From Adiantum capillus-veneris (taxonomy: Eukaryota > Streptophyta > Polypodiopsida > Polypodiales > Pteridaceae): DNA of 64,000 bases. Positions 22,975 through 33,651 of the stretch are shown one piece after another. The stretch is from the NCBI GenBank assembly GCA_014529385.2, contig CM043962.1, positions 125,753,470-125,817,469 of the forward strand. Direction: 5' to 3'. The notes beneath the pieces were generated by a model that had not been told where the DNA came from, searched no databases, and saw only the letters and a program-made list of their open reading frames with translations. Within the stretch, counting starts at the first letter, position 1. Each line of letters opens with the position of its first letter. The position numbers were made by a program, and so were the translations under genes.

Positions 22975-24110
22975 TTAATGTTGTTGATAAATTGATCCAC
23001 AAAAAGGGCAAGGGAGGATCTCTCCAACTGGAGGCCTATTACTTGTCTGACTTTTGTATATAAAATTTTCTCCCTCTTTGTGGCTAGAAGGCTTAGTCCT
23101 CTGATGGATCAATTCATTTTGAAAGGAAAAAAAGGGCTTCATGAAGGGAAGGTTTATAGTAGATGCTATTATTGCCATGTGGGAAGGAATGGATTATGGA
23201 GCTGAATCAGATCAAGACTTCGCTTTTCTTAAAATGATAGAGCATATGATAGAATAGAATGCGAATTCATTTTGCACATGGGTTTAGGAAGAATGTCTAT
23301 TATTATGTTCATATTTTGTTTGGTAATGCCTCTGCTAGAATCTCCATAAATGAAACATTAACAGATCTGATTTCCCTACATAAATCTATAAGGTAAGGTT
23401 GTCACCTGTCACCTCTTTTGTGTGCTATCTCCTTTGATGCTCTGAGCTAGTTGGTCAGAGACTTTATGCAACAAGGTAAGATGAGAGCCATCAATGTACC
23501 AAGGGGTGTTGACCAATTATGTTTGCAATAGTTTGCAAATGCTGCTAATGTTGTGGTGAGAATTGATGCACAATCAAAATGCTTCTAGGATGCTTAGACA
23601 TATTCTGCTTGGCCAATGGCTCTTTGATAGATCATGCTAAAACAGGATACTATCAAATAGAGTTTGCCCATCAGTTGTTACTCAAGCTGGATGTAAGACA
23701 ATTGAGAATGGCCCGATTTTGAGATTGTTAGATATTGCTATGGGCTTCAATGTATGCTTCAAACAAAGGTGGAATTGGGTTTTGGACTAATTCAAGAAAA
23801 AGCTCTATACTTGGCAAAATCATCAACCTAACATCTCAGCAAGGGTTTTTGTGTTAAACCAGTATCTCCTTTCTTCCCTCATTTTTTTAATGATATGTTG
23901 AATGTCTTCTCAATACCAGTTGAACAAGGCTTTCAACCTTGTAAAAAGATTTTTATGGAAAGGCTCTCAAGACACCAACATAATTTCTATGGTTAAATCG
24001 CTGACTTGTTGCTTTGGAAAAGATAGGGGTGGTTTGGGAGTCTCGAACTGTCACGCACATCTAACCCTATGTGTACGTGGACAAGCTACTTCATGACATG
24101 GGTTCAGTTA
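22975..24110 (+). pseudogene. L1-type LINE ORF2 fragment, heavily decayed
   Basis: Through many stops and frameshifts, RT landmarks occur in order. There is LIHKKGKGG (the I.LIPK block) near 22990, KGRFIVDAIIAMWEG-like sequence near 23150, and HILFGNASARI-like sequence near 23310. A block like IRQGCHLSPLLC follows near 23390, and NLVKRFLWKGSQDTN then FGKDRGGLGVSN near 23935-24050. It is a third, independent LINE copy in plus orientation. No 3' poly(A) tail could be seen. Confidence 0.7.
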
Positions 24111-25250
24111 GCTAGATTAGGAAGTGTTCTGATACTTTTGTGAGTCTGTTCGCAGACCGTGCATGTCTAGACATTTAGAGTAGATGCATATCCCTTTGTT
24201 GCACACAGCATGATCATCAGATTACAATCATAACCCATCATGAGCATTTTTATAGTGCATAGACTTATTTTCCCTATTTTAGCCAATTTTCACTTATTAT
24301 TTTTAAGTGACTTTTGTTGGGAAACTGGGTAGGGCAATTTGAGTTAGGAAGTATATAAGAAATCCTAGTGCTAGCACTTTTGGGCAAAAGAAGCAGAGGA
24401 CCACCGTCAAATGTAACTTCTCAGCAAGAACCGCAAGGAAACCCTAGCGTTTTCAAGCAAGCAAGATCAGCCAACATTTTCATTTGCAAGCAGATCAGCC
24501 AAGGTTTTGCTTTTGCAGATCAAAACCGGTCCCATCAGAACACCTAGCGTTTTGGCATCAGATCACAGATCAACCTTAGCATTAGCAAAATCAACCCTAG
24601 CGTTTTGCAGATTCTCCGCGATAGAACCAGAATAGCATCAGCGTTTTCAGTTTTTAGCATCAAGACATCGCAATATAAGTCCCGAACCTCGCAGATCTCA
24701 CCTTCCCGCAGTAGATCCTCGCCGCACGGTCAGATCAACGAGCGTTTACAGTTTCAGCCCAGAAAATGCAGATTTCAACATCTGCGTTTTCAGCGAGTCG
24801 TCATCGCCGTCATCATCGACAGAGTCAAAATTCAGCAGATAAAAATTTGCAGATTTTAACCATTAGCGTTTTCAGATTTCAGCTCGTCTCGTCGTCATCC
24901 TCATCGTCGTCGACAAGTCCAAAGCATTGTAGAGATTTGTGCAATCAATAGTAGACCGCTCTCGCCATAGAGAGTGGGGCCTTCGGAGGAGGGTTTGACA
25001 ACATTCTGGTGTCGTATTCTTCTTTCTATCTCTCATTCTCAGTGTTTCCCACTTTGTTTGTGATCACTTGTACTCTCTCACTAAAGGAACGGAAGGCTCT
25101 CCCTTCCGTAAGCAAAAGGAACCTTGAGCAGAGTTCGGAGCACTCATCTTGAGCAAAGTTCAACATTCACTTCCGTTGCACCTTACACGAACATTCAACT
25201 CCTTTCGACCAAGCTGGCTAGAGCAAGTGGATTTTGAGAGCTACAACCCC
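24111..25250. other. Unassigned; leader-like region with repeated agcgttttcag motif
   Basis: The word agcgtttt, or the near form tgcgtttt, recurs six times between 24440 and 24875, usually followed by cag. A TATA-like tatataag lies near 24352, preceded by tgttgggaaac, so the region could be a solo LTR or an element leader. No primer site or matching end was found. The sequence is rich in cgtcgtc and cagatc. No credible gene is seen. Confidence 0.35.
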
Positions 25251-25740
25251 TAAAGATTTCTTGGCCTTGCTAATCAAAAGAAATGTTCAGAATTTCCATT
25301 TGAAAGAGTAAAAAGCCTCGAGGGGTCTATCACCAACTGAAATTTTGGTTTCTATTGCTAATGTTGTTCCAAAGGGTGTTCTGATCTTGTTTGCATGTTT
25401 TGAAAAGCTTGGAACATCCAAAAAGCTTCATGGTCCCCTCCCAAAAGGTGGATGTTTTCTCTTAGCTCTTAAAAGGTAATCTTTTCTCATAACTCACGAG
25501 GGAATCTGGACAGGTTCAAAGGCCAAGCATATTGGAGTATCAAATGAAACCTACTGCAAATGTATACTTCAAGAAGAAACCTTACCTCATCTCTTTGTTA
25601 GCTGCAAACACAATTCTCAATGTAAAAAGGAGCTTCAAAAAGCCTCTGCTTCTGGTCCTCAATAGACTTCTTGGAGGGATTTCACAAGAAGTTTTCGACA
25701 AATTCTCACAATATTTCCCACATTGTGACTTACCTCAACG
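25251..25740. other. Unassigned region with one 74-residue frame
   Basis: The open frame at 25532-25756 has no recognised motif. It runs into the edge of the foldback. Confidence 0.3.
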
Positions 25741-25758
25741 TCATGAGCTTTTGTGAGG

Positions 25759-25869
25759 GAGGCACCGCATACCTAGCTAGGTACGATTGGGGGTAGGGGA
25801 CCGCCGGCCCCGTGGGGGGGCCGGCGGTCCCCTACCCCCAATCGTACCTAGCTAGGTATGCGGTGCCTC
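25759..25869. repeat. Perfect 53-bp inverted repeat with 5-nt loop
   Basis: The arms, 25759-25811 and 25817-25869, are exact reverse complements over 53 bases; the loop is gtggg. The arms are GC-rich against AT-rich surroundings and contain an inner palindrome (tacctagctaggta). Outside the perfect arms, tcatgagctt at 25741-25750 is again the reverse complement of aagctcatga at 25879-25888, so the structure may extend to about 148 bp. No clear direct target duplication is visible. Candidates are a very young foldback MITE or a transcribed hairpin. Confidence 0.95.
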
Positions 25870-26019
25870 TCGAGCAGAAGCTCATGATGTTATGCACTGT
25901 ATGAAAAACAATGAGAAAGGCTCCCTTTTCTTACATGAGAAAATTTCTAAATCTTCGTGTTTACTACTTGGTGAAGGCAAATTTATGGATATCCTCTTTG
26001 GACTTGTTCATCCTTGACA

Positions 26020-26440
26020 ATGAATGCAATTCTATGAACTTGAACTTCAAATCATGTTGACTTCAAAATTGTTACATGACAAGTCTCACCATTACCACAT
26101 GCAAACCGAGCGGATATGCTTTGCAAGCATGCTTCTCCTCATCATCTACACGAGGAATGAACACAGCATTGCACTAGCTTTCCCTACTTCTAGTTTTAAA
26201 TGGTGGGTTAGTCTACTTTAGTGAAGGTCTGTTGCCCACAGGCAAGCAAAAGAGGAGGAAACAGCCAAATGCACGACCGAGGGAGACATCCCAAGACAAG
26301 AGAAAAGAGGCCCATATAATGTGGACATTGATATCGCAATATAGCAAAGAGAACACTTTATGTAGTCAAGATGTACAGCCTAGGGGCCGGCAGGCTGTTC
26401 ACGATCATGAACATCCCCACGATTTGCTCAATGCTAGCTA
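26020..26440 (+). repeat. Segment duplicated from or to 21945-22440
   Basis: Lies about 140 bp beyond the DUF599 stop codon, so may include its 3' untranslated or flanking DNA. See the copy at 21945 for shared landmarks. Confidence 0.7.
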
Positions 26441-26578
26441 GTCACACAATACAGATGCAGCACTGTACAAACATAGAGCAATCATGCTCGATAGTGGTAA
26501 GACAATCAATGGATCTTGCCGAGGCTTTTGAACAATTGGGGGACTAGAAGGAACAATCGCGGCAAAGGCCATAAAATT

Positions 26579-27150
26579 TTATGATCTTGTCATGCCCTCA
26601 CCCGATTCCACATCCTGAGGTGAAGCGATGCTCACTGTTTGTTGAAATCCCTTTGCTGTGTCTAGAAAATGAAACAATGTTGCCATGATTACTGAGGTTA
26701 CAAACATAGGAATAGGTCCGAAGAACCACAAAAACAAGGGAATTGAGAAGTAAAATGCCCGCAACCCAATAGACCAAAATTGCCCTGCCCTCACCATAGA
26801 CTCATTGACATAATCAGGGGCGAGTCCCGGTGTGCATGCCCCCAGCGGTATGTTTATCAAAAAGCTCACATGGCTATAGTATCTCACTGATTGCACATTG
26901 CATAAAAAGGCCACGATGAAGCATATCAGTACACACAATAGCTTTGTTGATAATGTGATGTTTTTGCTGCCACCAAGGAACATGCTTCTTTGCTGCAAGC
27001 TGTTGCTGCTCCCATCGTTGTTAACTAGCACAGCCAGCACCGAACATAATAAGATGGCTGCTGTTGCAAGAAGCGTGGATGCCATTATGTTGTTCCGTAG
27101 TGTTTGCACTGCCAAAACTCCATTTTTCAAGCCATCCTGGTCACAACAAG

Positions 27151-27189
<39 letters not shown>

Positions 27190-27342
27190 ATAACAGGTCT
27201 TGAGTTCAACTCTCATCGTCGGATGGATCTTTAAGGTAGTTTCCTACGACGTTAAAATTCTCTTCTTCTTCTCTCTCTCTCGTCCAAGACTTGTCGGATA
27301 GATCTTTGAGGTCTCTTGGGATTGTTCTTACGATGTTAAAAC

Positions 27343-27409
<67 letters not shown>

Positions 27410-28059
27410 CTTTTAGGTCTCTCCAAATATGAGTCCTTCCGCATTCAAAATTCTCTTGTGTCTCTCTCTTTGTCTCCAAACAAAATTTGACACACACATG
27501 CACATGTTACCATACACTTTGAAATCCACACATTGCAAAGAGTTGATGCAGAAATTTGCACCATTGAACAATGAACCAGTAAACAAATGCACTAAAAGCT
27601 CGTCGGAATCGTTCTAGCATGTCTTCGGCACAGCCATCATTGTTCATGTTCGCTAATGCGCACAATATGCATGATTTAGTTTTCTAACACAAGGAAAAAA
27701 CACACCACAGGCATTGGCAGATAGAAAGCATTATTACATGTATGCAATGGAAGCACTGCATCGACAAACACAAGAAGTGTGTGTGTGTGTGTGTGTGTGT
27801 GCATGTATGTGTGCAGGTGGGCAGAACGATGAAGAGGGTAATGAACTCACGTCTGCATGTATGTGCGCATCTGTGTAAAGCAAGAAGTACTAACCGCCAT
27901 CATGGTGCGCACCCAGACTTGGCGGTTGATTTGGTTGACGCCAATGATGGTGGAGGTAGGGGAGTAGCGGAGGAGGTAGAGCAGGCGCACGTGGTAGAGC
28001 AGCAGTAACAGCATCCCCGCCGCCACCAGCACAGCCTCCATTATGTACCCCTTCTCCAT
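26579..28059 (-). CDS. DUF599 family membrane protein, two exons
   Basis: Exon 1 runs 28059-27895 (55 codons from ATG at 28059-28057); exon 2 runs 27136-26579 with stop. Together they give about 240 residues, the usual size for plant DUF599 proteins. The junction is phase 0: donor GCG|GTTAGT, acceptor tgaccAG|GATGG, joining ...VRTMMA to DGLKNGVLAVQTLRN. Family signatures seen are YHVRLLYLLRYSPTSTIIGVN in parts, AVQTLRNNIMASTLL and FLINIPLG. There are about four hydrophobic segments, near residues 5-22, 73-95, 115-140 and 190-220. No stop or frameshift is seen. The molecular role of the family is not established; membrane location is inferred from the hydrophobic segments. An in-frame Met six codons later is an alternative start. 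This is the only apparently intact host gene in the window. Confidence 0.88.
27137..27894 (-). other. Intron of the DUF599 gene, rich in simple repeats
   Basis: A 758-bp intron with GT...AG ends. It holds (CT)n at 27151-27185, a compound (CT)n-(CA)n tract at 27349-27408 and (GT)n at 27779-27801. The first CT tract is a pyrimidine run on the plus strand, so the intron's 3' end is GA-rich on the transcribed strand. Two diverged copies of a segment containing tcttcttctctct and tcggatggatcttt lie at 27220-27345. Confidence 0.8.
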
Positions 28060-28085
28060 TTCTCCCTCACCTCTCTCTCCACCAG

Positions 28086-28100
28086 GGGAATTTATATATT
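28086..28100 (-). promoter_or_regulatory. Possible TATA box of the DUF599 gene
   Basis: On the minus strand this reads aatatataaattcc, 31-41 bp before the proposed start codon. If real, the 5' untranslated region would be only a few bases, so a more distal start site or the alternative Met is possible. Confidence 0.3.
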
Positions 28101-28694
28101 CATCACCATGTGATAGTGTCACCAGTTCCCCACCTTGTCCTCAAAGGCTGTCGCGCGGGCGCGTGTGAGAGAGAGAGAGAGAGGGGAGAGCAAGAAGGAA
28201 GAGAATCTTTGGCATCTATTTTTTTTGTTCGCCATACGCACGAGCAGGGTTCGAGCGCGACGCACATGAGTATGCTGTTTCAGCACGCATCCAGGCCCAG
28301 GGCTAGAAAAATACATTTTTCCTAACTTGAAATTCTACCGGTTCTTCGGCCAACATTTGAAGCTTTTGCCGGTATTTACACTAAAACTTGTGTAAAGTTG
28401 CCGGTTTTCTTAAAGGCAAGCTCAAAATCTAACCGCGATTGTATGATTTTAGCTGGTTAAAATACATTGTACCCCGGTTTTTTTCTAACACTGATCCAGG
28501 GGTTTCCTATCCAATATAACCCTAAGGGAAGAAGAAATTTTCCATTTTCAAAGGACAAATATGTGCCTATCGTTTAAAAAAAAAGAAACGAAGTAGGAGA
28601 TGTTGCATTGCGTTGGCACTTAAAGCAGAAAAAAATGAAGGAGGTGGTGTGTGTGTGTGTGTGTGTTGGGGTTTTTTTTTTGTTTTCTTTTTTT

Positions 28695-28725
<31 letters not shown>

Positions 28726-29371
28726 GGATGCGCAAAACAGGAGACGGAGGCGAGGACAAGACGTGGAGGTGAGGACGAAGACGAAGTAGCAAACAGAGGC
28801 ATGGACAAAGCAACAGGCAAGCAACAAGCATGTGAACTGGAGCCGAGTGCCTTTTTACTTTTTACAACCGGATCCCGTCCAAAGTTAGGGACATGTGTTG
28901 AGGTGCATGGTTACGAGGGTTTACATTGGGTTGCACTCCTCTAGGGACCGTGATCGAATCGTTTCTTTGCCTTTTACATGGAAATAGAAATGTTAAGGTC
29001 CTTATGAGAAAATGAAGGGATTCGAAGGAATCTATCCCAAAAAAAAAAAGGCCTTTTTAAGAAGAAAATGATTAAAGGGTTTAAGCTTAGTCAAAAAGAC
29101 TTTGAGAGAGAGCAAAGGAAGAAAATCTTTGTTTCAACTCTTTGTCTCCAAACTGTCCTCAATGGAATTGCCCTAAGAACAAGAAAAAAGGGGACGAAGA
29201 TAAAGAAAAAAACCTTGAAAAAGGTAAGAAAGATAAGTAAATCCATATTACTCAAACCCACTTTTTGCCTGGTAATGAAAAGTAAAAATCAATAGAGGTT
29301 TTGCTTATTAATAGCACTCACGATTGTAGTTTGTTAGCTAATATTGGAGTTCTACTTTTGGACCACATGAC
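28101..29371. other. Upstream region of DUF599 and spacer with homopolymers
   Basis: GA repeats near 28167-28182, (GT)n at 28647-28667, a long T run and a G run to 28727. From about 29040 the sequence is A-rich and may be the gag end of the old gypsy element that starts at 29372. No gene is recognised. Confidence 0.5.
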
Positions 29372-29782
29372 TTGGCTAGAATGCATCGATTTGTTAAAGG
29401 GAAAACAGTGAGAGTTATCATTAACGACTATGCCACTCATAACTTCATAAATTATTCTCTTGTCAAAAAATTAAAAATTTCTCAACAATCTAACACGCAC
29501 CAATATGTAGTCTCTCTCATGCAAGGAGAGGATAAGAATATATGGGATACCTTGGTATCCAGTTTTGAAGAGTATAAGCAAAAGTTAAATGAGTTTCTTG
29601 ATGAATTTAAAGATGTTTTTACCTTGTGGTGTGCCTCCAAAAAGAGATGAAATTGATTTGATAAGTGTTGTTAAACTTGTTTGTAAACCACCTTACAGAC
29701 CAGGAGAAGCACAACTACTAGAGATAGAGAAACAACTAAAAGAATACATTAATAAGGGCTTTGTTAAGCCTAGTAAATCTCT
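29372..29782 (+). pseudogene. Old gypsy pol, left part: protease and RT start
   Basis: The frame begins with ARMHRFVKGKTVRVIINDYATHNFI, in which the retropepsin D-S/T-G site reads N-D-Y-A-T. It continues with FLDEFKDVFTL, and in the next frame with VCKPPYRPGEAQLLEIEKQLKEY in parts, then GFVKPSKSL, the start of the RT fingers. The sequence breaks exactly at KPSKSL, and RT resumes with KPSDSL at 39552. It is the left half of one interrupted gene, already decayed by frameshifts. Confidence 0.8.
29766..29782 (+). repeat. LINE target site duplication, left copy
   Basis: aagcctagtaaatctct matches aagcctagtgattctct at 39552-39568 in 15 of 17 positions. The right copy is preceded by an A run, as expected after a LINE tail. 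Confidence 0.75.
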
Positions 29783-30367
29783 CGAGAGCTGGTGCGAAAG
29801 TGCAATAGAGCAAGATGGGTACTAGAATGGGGAGAATTAACCAAATACTTCTTTAACTCCATCTCGCATTGGTCCCCTTAGCTGTCTAAAGCTATGGGTG
29901 TGATTTTGAACCCTTATCAGGGAGAAATTGCAAGAAGGATAAACAATAAAGGACTCCAACGGTTGATCCACTTCTGGATGGAAACAACAAGTGTTGGAAA
30001 TCCTTAGACTAGTTGGCTACCTAGTTTCAACTCAATGACATTGAGAAGCTTCTTGTCAATAGAGCTGTAGAAGCCTCCTTGGACAATTTTTTGATGTTGA
30101 TCTAGGAATCTACCTTTGAGTGGAACGCTTGGAAATGGCCCATGAGTAGCCAATTCTTCAAACCTCATACCAAAGGCATCTACCAAGCACTAATGCACGA
30201 GGGTGATTGGTTCGCCCCTTTGAATAAACAGTGGAAGAAACAATGGTCGAAAACTCGATGGGTTGATGTTACGCATAACATTTGGAATCCAGAGTGGCTT
30301 CATTTGGTATTTATGTGGAAGCTGTTGTGGAGGGCTTTGAAGACATTGTTATGGGGGGCTTTGCCGA
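29783..30367 (+). pseudogene. LINE fragment, left part (5'-truncated ORF2 C-terminal region)
   Basis: Frames give the weakly conserved region after the RT, with NAWKWPMSSQFFKPHTKGIY, YQALMHEGDW and WRALKTLLWGALP. This matches the W.W....F..KS.Y..L segment and the WR..LP start of the zf-RVT domain of plant LINEs. It is interrupted at GALP by the gypsy element, and the zinc-binding half continues at 38976. Stops in the first 300 bases show decay. Confidence 0.7.
30363..30367. repeat. Target site duplication (gccga), left
   Basis: Identical to 38976-38980 on the other side of the gypsy element. Confidence 0.9.
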
Positions 30368-30753
30368 TGTCATAATAACTAATATCTAATTCTCCTAAAT
30401 GATTTTCTCATGTTAAACTGATCATTTAATATGGGGAAGTACCAGGGGAGAAAAAGCTAGATTATTAGTAAGGCTAACAGACTGGTCACAGTTAGGGGCC
30501 CACAGTAGGGATCCAAAGGGGTACCATCTGTAGAAGAGCAATGTGCAATGTGTAATGTGCAATGAATGGGCTCCAAAGACCTTAGGTTCAACCCATTAAG
30601 ACTTCCAAAAGGTTCAGTTCCAAAATTTCAAAGTGTAAGTCCAATGGTCAAATGTTAATGGAATTGGATGCTTTGTGTGTGTACAAAAGTCCAAATAGCT
30701 AGAGGACAGATTAGAGGGCGAGTTGGGAAGATGACAAAGCTTGTGAAGTGACT

Positions 30754-30795
<42 letters not shown>

Positions 30796-32049
30796 TACAC
30801 CTAAGCTTACCCTTTCCACAAAGTAAACAAGACACATTTCAGGCATGCAAAGAAACCCCCAATTCTTGCTTGAATCCTATTGGATGGACAAAGAGGTGGA
30901 CCAATGAGGATTGAGCTAGTGTAAATTCAATTTTTTAGTTTAGAAATGCTTGATAAAAGAACCAATGAAAATTAATCTCCCAAAAAGACTATTGGACAGT
31001 CAAAAGGTCCAATGAGAAATAAGCAGCCCACAAATTTGCTTAATTCCTACTGGCCATAAGACTAAAAGGTCCAATAACAATTTAGATAATTAAATTAATT
31101 ATTTGAGCTTTTACAAAAGAGGAAAGGGGTGGACACTTGTCACAAGGCTCTTGACTGGGCCTCTCAAATGGTATTGGCTAATCTTTTCACCGGCCAATAG
31201 AAAGCCAGCATGAGTAAAAAGCTTGTTCAAATGCTATTGGCTAAGCTTTTCAAGGGCCAATAGGAAGCCAGCATGAGTAAATTGCAAGACAGGTCGACCA
31301 AGATGAGAGAGGGGGCTGATTTGTAAAGGCATAATTCCACACACACTCACACAACTCATGTGTAGAGCAAGAAAGTCATCTCCTTCTCCAAGCTTTAATG
31401 GAAAGCTCATCTTCTTCTCCAAGATTTGAGAATGGAGGCCTACACCAACAACTCTTGGATATGGAATGCAAATCCAACCAAGAGCCAAGCTTCAATGCCA
31501 TGCTTCTCTCCTCTATTATCTAATTACTAAGCTAAGCTAAGCTACAAGAGTAATTAATTGAGGAAATACTTCTTTCTCGTAAGAATACTCCTTCTTCCTC
31601 TAGATCTACTCTCATACCCCGCTAGCTCTCACAATCTTCGAAGGTGTGTGAGGTCTTGGGTCTGAGACCAACGAGGAATTGATGTTATGTGTTATCACGT
31701 ATAAGTTTGGTGCATGAAGCTTCCATCTTCATAGCACCAACGAGTTTTTACCAAGGAACACAAAGAATTGTATTGTACAAAGTCTCTCTTAATGGGAGAA
31801 GCTATAATACAAATGCCTAATGGAGGGGGGACCGGTCCATGTAAATCCGGTCCTCAATAGTTGTCAATTGTTCTATTTCTCTCCCTCTTTCAAGTATTGT
31901 TATGCCAAACTAATTAGGTGTTATGCTAATGTTTCTATCTCCAACCGAGCACTCTTTTATGCTCATTAGGAACTTGCTCTTAATGAAATGCTCACTATGT
32001 TAAGTTATTTTCCGCTATTTACAAGCTTTATAGACCATTAAATGTTACA
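30368..32049 (+). repeat. 5' LTR of the full-length gypsy element (1682 bp)
   Basis: Starts TGTCATAATAAC and ends aaatgttACA. Contains an AC microsatellite at 30756-30793. A conserved block, ataatacaaatgcc followed by ggaggggggaccgg, near 31805-31835 is shared with the 10166/15180 LTRs and may be part of the promoter. Confidence 0.93.
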
Positions 32050-32050
32050 T

Positions 32051-32062
32051 TGGTATCAGAGC
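32051..32062 (+). promoter_or_regulatory. tRNA-iMet primer binding site
   Basis: tggtatcagagc, a perfect match, two bases after the LTR end. Confidence 0.93.
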
Positions 32063-32362
32063 TATCGGTTTCTCTTTTCTTGCTCAAGAAGAGAGGTCTT
32101 CAAGCTTGCTACAAACGGTTGGTATTATTAATTGCATGAGGGTAAGTAGAATAGGGATTTAGTATCCTTGAGGTGCGCTTGCTTCGTGCAGTTAACGGGG
32201 TATCACCGTCTAGAGCTATGGTCTTAATAATGGAGTCCCAAGGGGCTTGCCTACAGCTTAACCATTATTGAGCTATTAGAAGCTTGACAGGAACCGGTGC
32301 CGACTGGGCTATGATAAACCCTCTCTTCTATTCCTTGTAATTAATCCGAGCCACGGGTATAG

Positions 32363-33651
32363 ATGCTTGGGCTCTGTATGGTGAGAGAAGAGGAGGACCC
32401 ATATGAAGGACCCAGAAGCTTACAAGTTGACGGGGCAACTCCCTCACCAAGGAGAGCCCAAATCTCAACGGTAGAGCCCCCACCGAAAGAACGAGAAAGA
32501 AGTGAATCTCCCGCCACCTCGACGGAGATGGCACCACGAAGATGGCGGGCAAAACGCTCTCCAACACCCCCTAAACGGAGAAGACCATCGGATAGTCCTT
32601 CTCACCGTAATTCAAAGAAGAAAGAAAGGAAGTATGAGAAGAAAAAGGCGAGAAAGAGGTCACCCTCTTCTCCATCTTCATCATCCTCCTCCTCTTCTGA
32701 AGGAAGTGTGGTGCAGCTCCCAAAGAATTCAAAAGGAGAGGCCATAGGAAATCCTATGCCGCTTGGAAGAGGTCGTCCAAGCTCAAACAGTTCAAGGAGG
32801 GAGGAAAGAGTATCTCTTTTCTTACCTACAATGGCACCTTTGGTGCTACAGACAAAGTCTTGGCCTTTATTCAACAATTTGATGCGGCATTTGGAGATGA
32901 GGGCTTCGCGGAGTCCTCTAAGACACATCATGTAGCCATGCATCTCCAAAAGTCCGCCAGGCAATGGTGGTCTAGCCTACGAGCAAACGATGAAGCTCCA
33001 CGAACATGGAAAGATTTAAGAGCTTCCATTATGAAGCAGTTTTTGGCTAGCGATGCCAAAGACAAAGTGCTCACCGAATGGCGAAGCTTGAAGCTCTCTC
33101 CCTACGAATCTATTCACAAATACGTAGACAAGTTTTGGGATTTACATCTCAAAGCCACTGTCTACAAAAAGATAGATTTTGGAGAGCAAAAACAACAATT
33201 TTGTGCGGGTTTATCTGAAGATATGGCGGAGTATGTCAACTCCCAAAGGCCTTGCACTATTTTAGCAGTCATACACCATACTATGGTGGCTTCACGAATC
33301 CACTTCCAACAAGGGGCTAAGAAAAATCTTAAGCCCATGGAAAGCAAAGACCGTAATGAGCCTAAGGGGAAGGACCATGTCCAAAAGTTTCCCAAGGGAA
33401 ACATCAACAACAACAAAGCTAAGGAGAAGGGAGTCTACAAAGGCAAAAATAGACTCTCTCCTGAAGAGCTAGAGCGTTATCGCAAGGATAACCGTTGTTT
33501 CAAATGTGGGGAGCAAGGGCATGATTATCGTGCTTGCCCACAAAAGAACACACTCAATGAACCTCCTAGAGCTTCCATAATTGAAGTTCAAGAAGAAGAT
33601 GCTCATCGCAAAGGATCTTCTCTATGCCATGCTTGGGGAAAGGTAAGATAA
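32363..33651 (+). pseudogene. Gag of the full-length gypsy element
   Basis: An N-terminal frame from 32363 is Arg/Ser/Lys-rich (SPTPPKRRRPSDSP, then a run of serines). Comparison with the minus-strand copy shows a one-base shift near 32705-32715. After it the frame reads FKEGGKSISFLTYNGTFGA, SARQWWSSL and LSPYESIHKYVDKFWDL. A CCHC zinc knuckle (CFKCGEQGHDYRAC) lies at about 33495-33537, where gag binds the element RNA. The frame ends at a TAA (33649-33651) in HAWGKVR*HD. The older copy at 44650 has Lys at that point, so the stop is a mutation rather than the gag end. A nonfunctional polyprotein is the likely result. Confidence 0.88.

Noticed and set aside
24316-25200. Solo LTR starting tgttgggaaac
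   Set aside because: A TATA-like site is present, but no CA end, primer site or 5-bp duplication could be matched, so it is left as unassigned.
28647-28727. Possible G-quadruplex regulatory site at the long G run
   Set aside because: It sits in a GT/T/G homopolymer cluster far from any promoter, and homopolymer length is often unreliable in assemblies.
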